A stretch of 64,000 nt of DNA from Sneathiella sp. HT1-7 (GTDB lineage: Bacteria; Pseudomonadota; Alphaproteobacteria; Sneathiellales; Sneathiellaceae): positions 850,802 through 914,801 of the forward strand of contig NZ_JAJFZN010000002.1 of NCBI RefSeq assembly GCF_020731145.1, given 5' to 3'. Positions 15,321 through 23,893 of the stretch are shown piece after piece; positions within the stretch are counted from its first letter, which is position 1; each line of letters starts with the position of its first letter. Position numbers and translations under genes: made by a program. The notes beneath the pieces were generated by a model, which made no database searches, had not been told where the DNA came from, and was given only the letters and a program-made list of their open reading frames with translations.

Positions 15321-18300
15321 ATGAACCGCGTTATCAATCATGGATTTAAGCATCGTCTGGGACAATCATTGTTACTGGCTACGCTGGTTATCGCGTTTCT
15401 GATGAGCGATGCCATGGCCGCCGCCCCGGTGACAGTGACGGCGGCAGATAAGGAAAATGTCGGTCGGCTTGTTTTCAACTGGGAGGCCGCGCCGGAATTC
15501 ACGACAGAACAGGAAGAGGGATATCTTTATATCCGCTTCACGAAGCCTTTTGATACGGATCTTTCTGCAGCCTCTGCTGCGCTTGCGCAGTATGTTGGCA
15601 AAGGGGAGATACTGGAAGGAAAGCAGTCGCTTCGTTTTCCGCTCAAAGGTGCTCTGAGCATTGTCACGCGGCAGGAAACCAACGCCATTATTGTCGAACT
15701 TAAGAAAACCACCGAGACGGCAAAGAAGAAAACCGAGAGTGGTACCACAGCTGTTCGCCTGAGAAGCGGCGATCATGCAGATTTCAGCCGCCTCGTGTTT
15801 GACTGGCCGACAGCAAAAATCGGCTATAGCAGCCGCACAATCGGAGATAGCTTGATCATTACCTTCGATGCACCGGCGAAGATGGACGTAAAAGCGTTTA
15901 ACCAGGATCCGCTCGATTTTGCAAAATCTATCTCCCTTTCGTATGTGGATGGCAAGACGGAAGTTTCCGTCCAGATGTCTCCCGATAGCGTCACGTCCAA
16001 TTTCCGCAATGAGAACAGCATCGTTTTTGATATTAAAAAGGGGAAGGTGACGGCGAAGCCTGCGCCTGAGAAAGTTCAAGCTGCGAAAGTCAGTGACCCG
16101 GTAAAGAAAGAGCAACCTGTCAAGGCCGCAACGGTGGCAGTAAAACCCACAAACCTTGCACAAGAAGAAAAATCCGCCCAAAAAGCGCCGGTCATAGAAT
16201 TGCCAGTAGTCAATCTGGAACCGAAAAAAGTAAAAACGGCTCCTGTGTCCACGATGACACCGACGAAAAAGGCTTTGGAAAAAGTCGCGCTTAAAGAAGA
16301 TACGGCGCAAGAACTGCCTGCGCCGAAACCGATTGCCGGCTCTAATGTGGTTCAGCTAAAAACACTGGAGAGCGATGAGGCGCTAAACAATGTCTCTCCG
16401 TCCTCTGGCAAGGGATCTGGTTCAGCAATTGTTGCCATCAGCCCGACAATTATTCTAGATCCGGTCGTTAAGGAAGTGGACGTCGCGAAAGCTGACGTGC
16501 CAAAAGCGGCGCCTCTTGTCATCAAGGATGTCAAAGAAGAACCTGTTAAGAAGGTAGAAGCGAAGCTGGTTGTCTCGGAGCCACTTGCTGAGCCTGAAGG
16601 GCGCGGCCTAAAAGTTAAAATTGCTAATTTGAAGGACGGCTTTCGCCTTATTTTTCCGTGGGATAAGCCATCTGCAATGGCTATGTTTGAAGCCGGTGGT
16701 GCGCATTGGGTCGTTTTTGACAAAAAATCCAAGGCGAATTTTGAGAATCTTTCTGGACCATACAAATTCCTTGTTCCCAGTGCTCGCCAGATAGATCATG
16801 ACGGCGCGACAGTGCTCCGTTTCAATTTCCGTGCTGGATATGCACCCAAGGTTCATAAGGTAAACGAAGAATGGTATGTGGATTTCCAGCTTGATGCGCC
16901 GCCGGTGATAACCCATCCGCTCGGTGTCCAGACGCAAGGGATCTCTGCTTCTGAATTTCGGGCCTTTATTCCAGCCGTGAATAATGGCAAAGAAGTCCGT
17001 TTCAATATTCCTGACAGTAAAGAGGAGCTTGTGGTGATGCCGCTGCGGGGTTCGGGCTGGGGGATCGCAGCGGAGCAAATTTTTAACAGTATTACCGTCC
17101 TGTCTACGGTGCAGGGGATCGCGCTTAATTCTACGGCCGCCGAGATCCGGATTGGTCATGAACAGAACGGACTGGCGGTCACGGCTGTCTCCAATGAATT
17201 CGCGGCCCCTCTCGTACCGAAGGAAGTTCCCAAAAAGCCGGGCGAAGAAATCTATCCGACACCGGAAATCGGGAAAGCGCAGTTTGTTCGCCTGAAGGAG
17301 TGGCAGCAGGTAAACCCGCTTCTTTTCACGATCAGGAAGCAGGAACTGCAGAACGCAGCGGCCGCGGCGGAGAAAAAGGACAAGCGTGCTGCTAAAATGA
17401 CGCTTGCAAAATTTTTCATCGCGCATAACCAATTTGCCGAAGCGTCTGGTGTGCTGGCGGAGCTGCTCCGGAGTTATCCAAAAATTGAGAAAGACCGTGA
17501 GTACCGGCTTCTGACCGGACTGGCGGATCTTGGGATGCATCGCTATGAGGCGGCGGCGCGTAACTTATATCATGAAGATTTTGAAGGTGATGTAGAGGTG
17601 GCTCCCTGGCGCGGAGTGGTTTCGGCAAGCCTCGGGAATTGGAAACGGGCGGCGCAGGAACTCAACTATTCCGCGCCAGCTTTTGATGTGTATGAGAAAG
17701 AGCAGCGCGATCATTTTCGCTTGCTTCAGGCGCGCGCGGCACTCGAGAATGTGGATGTAAATAAGGCGAAACAGGCGCTTGATCTGGTGAAGTCGCCCGA
17801 GGAGAAAAAACAAAAAGCTGAAAAGGCCTATCTGGAAGGTGTCCTTGCATTGCAACTTAGCGATTTTCCTACGGCGTCGGCGAAATTTACCGAGGCAGTG
17901 AAACTCAATTACCGGCCCGTGTCGGAGAAGGCGCGCTTTAACAAGATCAATGTCGATCTGGTGGCCAAGCTGATCACGCCAGAGCAGGCCATTGCTGAAT
18001 TTGAAAAACTCGATTTTTCATGGCGTGGGGATGCACAAGAGGTTGAGGTGCAGAAACGTCTTGGGGATCTCTATGTGGCAACGGGCCAAATTGGCAACGG
18101 GCTTGAAACGTATAAGCGGATTGTCCAGCATTTCCCGAAGTCGCCCTATTCGCGCGATCTGGGCCGCAAGATGAATAACCTGTTTGCGGAGCTGTTCCTG
18201 GATGGTGCCGCCGATGAGCTTCCGCCGATCAAGGCGCTTGCGATCTATTATCAGTATCGTGAACTGACGCCCGTCGGAGATCGCGGAGATAAAATGATCC

Positions 18301-18986
18301 AGATACTGGCGGATCGTCTGACACGGGTAGACCTTCTGGAGCAGGCCGCGCAGTTACTCGAGCATCAGGTCAATTTCCGGCTCAAAGGGCTAGCCAAGGC
18401 TCAGGCAGGCACGAAGCTGGCGATTGTTCATCTATGGAACGGCAAACCGCAAGAGGCCATGCGAGTTCTCTATGATACGCGTTGGCGCCAGCTGTCGCCC
18501 GAGGAGAAGAAAGAGCGTATCCATATTGAAGCACGGGCACAGGCGGGACTACAGAATTATGATGAGGCACTGCAGTTGATCGCGAGTGACGGCAGCATTG
18601 AGGCTGACGAACTTCGCGCCGAAATTCACTGGAAATCGCGTAAATGGGCCCGGGCTATCCCGGCAATTGAAAAGCTGATCGGCAATGGCGACAGCAAGGG
18701 TGAAGACTCCACTCGGCTTGATCGGCAGCGGGTCATGCAGATGGCCGTTGCCCATAATCTTTCCAACGATAAGAACGGCATCCGAAATTTGCGGCAGAAA
18801 TACGCCAGCTTGATGGAAGGGACGCCCGATCAGGCCGCCTTTGATCTTATCACGGAGCAGAATGATCCGTCAGAAACAGAATTTCGGGAGCGGGCAACAG
18901 TTATCGCCAGAGTTGGCCAGTTGGAATCTTTTATGGCGGGCTATCGCGAAAAGCTTGAAAATGGTGAATTCTGGGCCGCGTTTTAG
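15321..18986 (+). CDS. Large exported TPR protein of the flagellar operon
   Basis: A 1221-residue protein with a signal peptide (about 1–34, ending AMAA), so it acts in the periplasm or cell envelope. The N-terminal third carries three copies of a beta-rich module, each with an Arg-Leu-(Val/Ile)-Phe-x-Trp core, at about residues 48–75, 155–185 and 438–470. Copies two and three are separated by a long Lys/Pro/Ala/Val-rich linker (230–430). From about 640 to the end it is helical with tetratricopeptide repeats, a protein-interaction scaffold. It starts four bases after the MotB-like stop and its own stop overlaps the convergent dehydratase gene. Position suggests motor or envelope anchoring; the function is unproven. 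Confidence 0.75.
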   Translation: MNRVINHGFKHRLGQSLLLATLVIAFLMSDAMAAAPVTVTAADKENVGRLVFNWEAAPEFTTEQEEGYLYIRFTKPFDTDLSAASAALAQYVGKGEILEGKQSLRFPLKGALSIVTRQETNAIIVELKKTTETAKKKTESGTTAVRLRSGDHADFSRLVFDWPTAKIGYSSRTIGDSLIITFDAPAKMDVKAFNQDPLDFAKSISLSYVDGKTEVSVQMSPDSVTSNFRNENSIVFDIKKGKVTAKPAPEKVQAAKVSDPVKKEQPVKAATVAVKPTNLAQEEKSAQKAPVIELPVVNLEPKKVKTAPVSTMTPTKKALEKVALKEDTAQELPAPKPIAGSNVVQLKTLESDEALNNVSPSSGKGSGSAIVAISPTIILDPVVKEVDVAKADVPKAAPLVIKDVKEEPVKKVEAKLVVSEPLAEPEGRGLKVKIANLKDGFRLIFPWDKPSAMAMFEAGGAHWVVFDKKSKANFENLSGPYKFLVPSARQIDHDGATVLRFNFRAGYAPKVHKVNEEWYVDFQLDAPPVITHPLGVQTQGISASEFRAFIPAVNNGKEVRFNIPDSKEELVVMPLRGSGWGIAAEQIFNSITVLSTVQGIALNSTAAEIRIGHEQNGLAVTAVSNEFAAPLVPKEVPKKPGEEIYPTPEIGKAQFVRLKEWQQVNPLLFTIRKQELQNAAAAAEKKDKRAAKMTLAKFFIAHNQFAEASGVLAELLRSYPKIEKDREYRLLTGLADLGMHRYEAAARNLYHEDFEGDVEVAPWRGVVSASLGNWKRAAQELNYSAPAFDVYEKEQRDHFRLLQARAALENVDVNKAKQALDLVKSPEEKKQKAEKAYLEGVLALQLSDFPTASAKFTEAVKLNYRPVSEKARFNKINVDLVAKLITPEQAIAEFEKLDFSWRGDAQEVEVQKRLGDLYVATGQIGNGLETYKRIVQHFPKSPYSRDLGRKMNNLFAELFLDGAADELPPIKALAIYYQYRELTPVGDRGDKMIQILADRLTRVDLLEQAAQLLEHQVNFRLKGLAKAQAGTKLAIVHLWNGKPQEAMRVLYDTRWRQLSPEEKKERIHIEARAQAGLQNYDEALQLIASDGSIEADELRAEIHWKSRKWARAIPAIEKLIGNGDSKGEDSTRLDRQRVMQMAVAHNLSNDKNGIRNLRQKYASLMEGTPDQAAFDLITEQNDPSETEFRERATVIARVGQLESFMAGYREKLENGEFWAAF

Positions 18987-19984
18987 CCAGTTTCCTTCAG
19001 GATATCACAGTAGAGTGCCGGGTCGACATTGCCGCCGGAAGCGATTGCCACAACCGTCTTGCCCTGAATATCGATTTTCCCTTCAAGAAACGCAGCGAGG
19101 GCAACTGCGCCCCCCGGTTCAATAACGCATTTGAAATAATGAAAGGCCGTGCGCATGGCCGCGCGGGTCTCATCGTCCGTCACTACCAAGCCGCCCGAGA
19201 GAGTACGTTTGTTAATCCCGAAGGTGATGTCGCCGGGCATAGGTGTCACGATGGCATCGCAAATACTATGGTTGCCCGCGTCATTCTGAACGCGCTTCCC
19301 CGCAGAAAGAGAGCGGCTGGTATCGTCGAAGTTTTCCGGTTCTGCTGCGTAGATGTTGGTTCTGGGGCTGAGTTCCCGAAGGGCGAGGGAAGTGCCCGCA
19401 ATTAACCCGCCGCCGCCCGCCGGTGCCGCGCAGATATCAGCCTGAGTATTCTGCTCTTTCAATTGCTCGGCAATTTCAACTCCCGTGGTGCCTTGCCCGG
19501 AAATGACAAAGTAATTATCATAGGGTTTGATGAGAGTTAGGTTGTTGTCTTTAGCAATTTTTTCGCCAATTTCCTCGCGTGACTGATGATACCGGTCATA
19601 GGTGATAACCTTCGCGCCATAGCTGCGGGTATTGTTTAGCTTGATGGTGGGCGAGTCTTCAGGCATCAGGATGGTTGCGGGGATATTCAGCATTTTTGCC
19701 GACAAGGCAACGCCTTGCGCATGATTGCCGCTTGAATAGGCGATAACTCCGGCTAACTTCTGCGCCGAGGAGAGGCGGCTCAATGTGTTGTAGGCCCCCC
19801 GGAACTTGAAGGAGCCTGTATGCTGCAATGTTTCGCATTTGAGAAACAACCGTGCGCCCAGTCGCTCGTTAAGCGCCTTTGATTCAAGAAGTGGTGTTCG
19901 CACGACGATTCCGCGCAGATGCTCGGCTGCATCCCGGACGGACTGATAGGACGGGGTTTTATCGAATTCGAGCAATGAACTCAT
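18983..19984 (-). CDS. Threonine/serine dehydratase-like PLP enzyme
   Basis: Fold-type II PLP enzyme of 333 residues. The catalytic lysine is Lys60 in GSFKFRGA, and the phosphate-binding glycine loop is AGGGGLIAG (about residues 188–196). The length matches short catabolic threonine dehydratases and serine racemases, which lack the ACT regulatory domain of biosynthetic IlvA. It would convert threonine or serine to the 2-oxo acid and ammonia. The start overlaps the end of the alpha/beta hydrolase gene by 26 bases, so the two are co-transcribed. Confidence 0.88.
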   Translation of the reverse strand: MSSLLEFDKTPSYQSVRDAAEHLRGIVVRTPLLESKALNERLGARLFLKCETLQHTGSFKFRGAYNTLSRLSSAQKLAGVIAYSSGNHAQGVALSAKMLNIPATILMPEDSPTIKLNNTRSYGAKVITYDRYHQSREEIGEKIAKDNNLTLIKPYDNYFVISGQGTTGVEIAEQLKEQNTQADICAAPAGGGGLIAGTSLALRELSPRTNIYAAEPENFDDTSRSLSAGKRVQNDAGNHSICDAIVTPMPGDITFGINKRTLSGGLVVTDDETRAAMRTAFHYFKCVIEPGGAVALAAFLEGKIDIQGKTVVAIASGGNVDPALYCDILKETG

Positions 19985-20819
19985 CCAGTTTTGCGAGGGC
20001 TTCCGGTTCGTTCAGGAGCGGCACATGTCCCCGGTTTTCAAGGGTCACCGCTTCCATGTCAGGATCTTCTGCCTTCATGCGCGCAAAAACTTCTGCGCTT
20101 AACACATCCGAAAGCGCCCCGCGGATTGCGAGGACAGGCAAATCACCAAGTTCCTTGAAGAACGGCCAGAGATCGACCTGTTCATCGGAGTTGAGTTGTT
20201 CAGCCAGCGCTTTGGCTAGGCTCAGGTCATAGTTGAAGCGATAGTTCTTTGCCGTCTCATCATAGATGAAGGTCGTCTTCGACTGGCCCAACCAATCACT
20301 GTCCGAGATGTCCGGAAGAGCGCCGCCATAGATTCTTTTCTGTTCGGCCGCGGCCTCTTCTAGGGAAGCAAATCGCACATCTTTTCCAACATAATCAAGG
20401 ATACGGCGGCTGCCAGCTTTATCGACTTCCGGTCCGACGTCGTTCAGGATGGCGCCCGCGATGAAATTTTTGGCGAGGCCTGCCATGGCGATGGTCAGCA
20501 AACCGCCGAGGGATGTTCCGACAAACAGTGCCTTCTCAATGCCTTTTGCTGTCAGGAAGGCAAAGATATCGCCAAGATATATTTGCGGATTATAGTTTTT
20601 ATAGTCCGTGTCATAGGCGGACTTGCCACGCCCGCGATAGTCGAGGGTATAGACTTTCCGCGTCTTGGAATACCGCTCTGCGAAGTCGTGAAAATCGAGG
20701 GATGACCGGGTCAGGCCGGACAGGCAAATAAGCGGGCAAGCGCTCTCGTCTGATCCGTATTCCCTGTAATGTAATTTCAGGCCGTCCTGTGACGGGTAGT
20801 AGTTTTCACTGAATGCCAT
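19959..20819 (-). CDS. Alpha/beta hydrolase
   Basis: A 286-residue hydrolase with the nucleophile elbow VGTSLGG (Ser103), an oxyanion region around CLSGLTRSS and a catalytic histidine in NRGHVPLLNEP near residue 266. The substrate cannot be told from the sequence. It sits between the haloacid dehalogenase-like gene and the dehydratase gene on the same strand, with 21 bases and an overlap respectively, suggesting a small catabolic operon. Confidence 0.87.
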   Translation of the reverse strand: MAFSENYYPSQDGLKLHYREYGSDESACPLICLSGLTRSSLDFHDFAERYSKTRKVYTLDYRGRGKSAYDTDYKNYNPQIYLGDIFAFLTAKGIEKALFVGTSLGGLLTIAMAGLAKNFIAGAILNDVGPEVDKAGSRRILDYVGKDVRFASLEEAAAEQKRIYGGALPDISDSDWLGQSKTTFIYDETAKNYRFNYDLSLAKALAEQLNSDEQVDLWPFFKELGDLPVLAIRGALSDVLSAEVFARMKAEDPDMEAVTLENRGHVPLLNEPEALAKLDEFIARIR

Positions 20820-20840
20820 AGGTAAAAGATATCCTGTCTA

Positions 20841-21530
20841 TCAATTGGCACCGACAATGGCCGGGAGTTCATCAAGTGTTTTTATCTGGCCATCCGGCGT
20901 TCCGGGAAGCCGCTCAGCCGCCTGACCGAACCGGTTACACCAGACAACATTAAATCCGAAGGCTTTTGCGCCATAAGCGTCCCAGCCGTTGGACGACTGG
21001 AAGGAAATTTCTGCGGAAGTCAAGTCAAGCCGATCAACCGCCATTTGATAGGTGGCCGGATCGGGTTTGTATATCCCGACATCCTCGATCGAGTAAATTC
21101 CGTCAAGAAGTGGGGTAATGCCCGCATTATCTGCGGCAGCGGCAAGCATCTTTGGTGTGCCATTCGACAGGATCGCACATTTGATTCCGGCGGATTTCAA
21201 TTGCTCCAATGTCGGTTTCACCTCTGGATAAGCGGAGAGGGTTAGATAGAGGTTCATCAGCCGCTCCCGCAGTTCCGGGTCTTCCATGCCGACGCTGGCC
21301 AACGCGAAATCGAGAGCCTCTCCCGTAACCTGCCAGAAATCCGCATGACGCTTCTGTAAACTGCGCAGCCAGGTATATTGAAGCTGCTTCAATCGCCAGA
21401 TATCGGCAATCTCCAGCCATTTATCACCAAGAGTGGCCTGTTCCGCGCGGGCGGCTGCATTGACATCAAATAGCGTGCCGTAAGCATCGAAAACGCAAGC
21501 CCTGATATTTTTAAGGTGAAGGGATGCCAT
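20841..21530 (-). CDS. Haloacid dehalogenase, type II
   Basis: A 229-residue HAD-superfamily enzyme with motif I VFDAYGTL (nucleophile Asp15), motif II LSNGTP, a motif III lysine in YKPDP, and the SSNGWDAYGAKAFGFNVVWCNR block. That block is characteristic of (S)-2-haloacid dehalogenases, which hydrolyse 2-haloacids to (R)-2-hydroxyacids. Physiological substrate unknown. First gene of the apparent dehalogenase–hydrolase–dehydratase operon. Confidence 0.88.
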   Translation of the reverse strand: MASLHLKNIRACVFDAYGTLFDVNAAARAEQATLGDKWLEIADIWRLKQLQYTWLRSLQKRHADFWQVTGEALDFALASVGMEDPELRERLMNLYLTLSAYPEVKPTLEQLKSAGIKCAILSNGTPKMLAAAADNAGITPLLDGIYSIEDVGIYKPDPATYQMAVDRLDLTSAEISFQSSNGWDAYGAKAFGFNVVWCNRFGQAAERLPGTPDGQIKTLDELPAIVGAN

Positions 21531-21610
21531 GGGTCATTCTTCCTCAATTGCGCGCCTCGGCCAATGTTGGCGATGTAGGGCGTCAATGCAAGTAAAGAAT
21601 TTCTGTGGTG

Positions 21611-23800
21611 CTAGTGAGTCGCCATGCCCCGGTTGATGTCATAGCTAATTTTTAGGACGCTGCCGTCCTCCTCGGCTAATCGCTCACGATAGACCTGAAG
21701 ATTTTCTATCACTCGCTGGACATAGTTCCGGGTCTCGGAAAAGGGAATAAGTTCAATCCAGTCAACCATGTCGATATCGCCGGAACGTGGATCGCCCCAT
21801 TGTTTCAACCATCGGCTGACATTTGCCGGCCCGGCGTTATAGGAGGCAATCGCCAGCACGTAGGAGCCATTAAATTTCTCGATCAGGCTAGCGAGATAGG
21901 CGCTGCCGAGCATCGCATTATAAGAAGGGTCTGCCGTGAGAAGGGGCTTTGAATAGTTGACATTCAGCTTGCGCGAAACCTGCTTGGCGGTGCCGGGCAT
22001 TAGTTGCATTAACCCGCGCGCACCCGCCCATGAAACGGCGTCGCTGGCAAAGGCACTTTCCTGCCGCGTAATGGCCAGCATCAGCGCAGGCTCAATCGGC
22101 GGATTTTGAATGGCGAGCGACGGGGTCGGCCAGTTGATTTCCGTAAGCTCTGTGCCTAATTGAGAGGCGCGCTTGGCAATCGCAATGGCATAATCCGGGC
22201 GGCCGATGGCGGTCGCGAGGTCGGCCACGGCGATATATTCTGATTCGTTTTGCGCTTTCTCTGTCATCGCCAGCAGGAACGGCTTTGTCCATTTTGCCGC
22301 GCCGATTTCAGCGAGATGACGGACGATCAGGATTTGCTCGTCTTTGCTGCCCTCATTGCTGATCAGTTTTCTGGCGGAAGCGATCTGCGGAATGGCCGGT
22401 AGTTTTTTTTGTCCCAATTCATGCAGGGCCATCTGACCGTAATAGGTCGTGTAATATTGCGCGGCGACTTTGTACCAATATTCGGCCATGACTTTTTCGC
22501 CGAGATTTTCCTTCGCTCGGCCGATCCAATAGGCACCACGGGACCGGCTGATGGGATAGCTCACATTCTCGTAAAGCCGGGTGAAATGTAGCAGCGCCTG
22601 TTCCCCGTCATTGAGAAAACGAAGCATAATCCAGCCGGATAGCCACTCTGCCGCAGCAAAGTCTGCGCCGTCGGTGAGGCCATGCTGACTCGCAAGATTG
22701 TAGGCCTCTGTAATATGACCCTTGGAGAGCAGCTTGCGCGCATGGAGATGGCGTTCGGGCCACCAGATATCTGCACGGGGGGCGGTATCGTCGATCTCAA
22801 GTAGCAACTCGCGGGATTCATCATCAAGGGCTTTGCGCCGCCGCCATTTCGCGCGCTCAAAAATCAGGCCCGGATCATTCTGGAGGTCGGCAGGAACGGC
22901 ACGGATGGCCTGGTCCACATTCCATGAGTTCCGGATCAGGCGTATGCGGGCAGTTGCCAGTTTTTTCGCATCCTCGCTGAGGAGAGGAAAGAGGCGAACG
23001 GCGGCGTCCGTCTCCCGCTCCCACAAGAGATGATCAAGGCGTTTTTCATGATCCGAGGTTGTGAGGAGACCGTTATATTTTTTAAGAATTTCACTTTCAG
23101 TTTGCTTGGAAAATTCACCAAGGAGCCAGGCTTTACGGACCCAGTTTGTTCCGTCAGCTTGCTTGCCAATGCTTATCAGGGCATCGCCGTAGCGGTACAT
23201 GCCAATACCAGTCACCGGTTCATAATGTGCGAACCATTTCAGGATACGTGCCCGACTTACCGTCTCATCCAGAGCCTGTTCTGCGCGACGGCGCAGGGTG
23301 CGCTGGCCGGGCCAGTCTGGATGATCGTCAATAAAGCGGGAGATCTGATCAAAACTGGCGTGGTTGCGGTAGGCCCTGAAATAGCGCCATTCGATGACTT
23401 CTGCAGGTAATTTGTATGTTGCGCGCCGGGAGATTTCGAGCGCGCTGTTCCATTGTCTGTTATCGGCGGCGGCAAAGGCTTCCTTGTAAATTTTTAGATC
23501 TCGCGCGCTCAACAGTCCGGTCGTGAGTGGGTGTGGGGGCAGCTCAATACCAATCGGGCGTTTGAACGGGATCGGTGGCAAGTCGGTCATGAGAAGCGCC
23601 ACAGGCCCGATTTCAGGCTTGGATCGGGGCAGGGGAACGAATTCGCCCTCTGGCAAAGTACCAACAGGGAGAGAGCCGTTCGTCGTTACGTGAGGAGTAG
23701 AGGGGATGCCGCCCAGCGTCGCCTTGCCTGCGGCAATCACAGGCAGCGGGATAAGCATTGTACTGGTCATCAGCGCCACAAGGGCGAACTTTTTTCGCAT
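21611..23800 (-). CDS. Soluble lytic murein transglycosylase
   Basis: Periplasmic enzyme that cleaves peptidoglycan with formation of 1,6-anhydro-muramic acid. The 729-residue protein has a signal peptide (about 1–23), a long alpha-helical superhelical region (110–540) like that of Slt70, and a C-terminal SLT domain (about 565–700) with catalytic Glu581 in ITRQESAF, then GLMQLMPGTA and SYNAGP. The size is near the Slt70 average plus an N-terminal Pro-rich extension. Monocistronic by spacing. Confidence 0.92.
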   Translation of the reverse strand: MRKKFALVALMTSTMLIPLPVIAAGKATLGGIPSTPHVTTNGSLPVGTLPEGEFVPLPRSKPEIGPVALLMTDLPPIPFKRPIGIELPPHPLTTGLLSARDLKIYKEAFAAADNRQWNSALEISRRATYKLPAEVIEWRYFRAYRNHASFDQISRFIDDHPDWPGQRTLRRRAEQALDETVSRARILKWFAHYEPVTGIGMYRYGDALISIGKQADGTNWVRKAWLLGEFSKQTESEILKKYNGLLTTSDHEKRLDHLLWERETDAAVRLFPLLSEDAKKLATARIRLIRNSWNVDQAIRAVPADLQNDPGLIFERAKWRRRKALDDESRELLLEIDDTAPRADIWWPERHLHARKLLSKGHITEAYNLASQHGLTDGADFAAAEWLSGWIMLRFLNDGEQALLHFTRLYENVSYPISRSRGAYWIGRAKENLGEKVMAEYWYKVAAQYYTTYYGQMALHELGQKKLPAIPQIASARKLISNEGSKDEQILIVRHLAEIGAAKWTKPFLLAMTEKAQNESEYIAVADLATAIGRPDYAIAIAKRASQLGTELTEINWPTPSLAIQNPPIEPALMLAITRQESAFASDAVSWAGARGLMQLMPGTAKQVSRKLNVNYSKPLLTADPSYNAMLGSAYLASLIEKFNGSYVLAIASYNAGPANVSRWLKQWGDPRSGDIDMVDWIELIPFSETRNYVQRVIENLQVYRERLAEEDGSVLKISYDINRGMATH

Positions 23801-23893
23801 TACCCAAACCGATCATTTAAACGACGATGTAAAAGCAACTCCTCAATCTGTAACGGCAATAAAGACATATTAGCAGATTTTCGAATAATTTGA

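Noticed and set aside
15372..16310. A 312-codon minus-strand frame rich in Arg, Phe and Cys
   Set aside because: It is the shadow of the TPR gene; its composition is unlike a real protein and there is no ribosome site.
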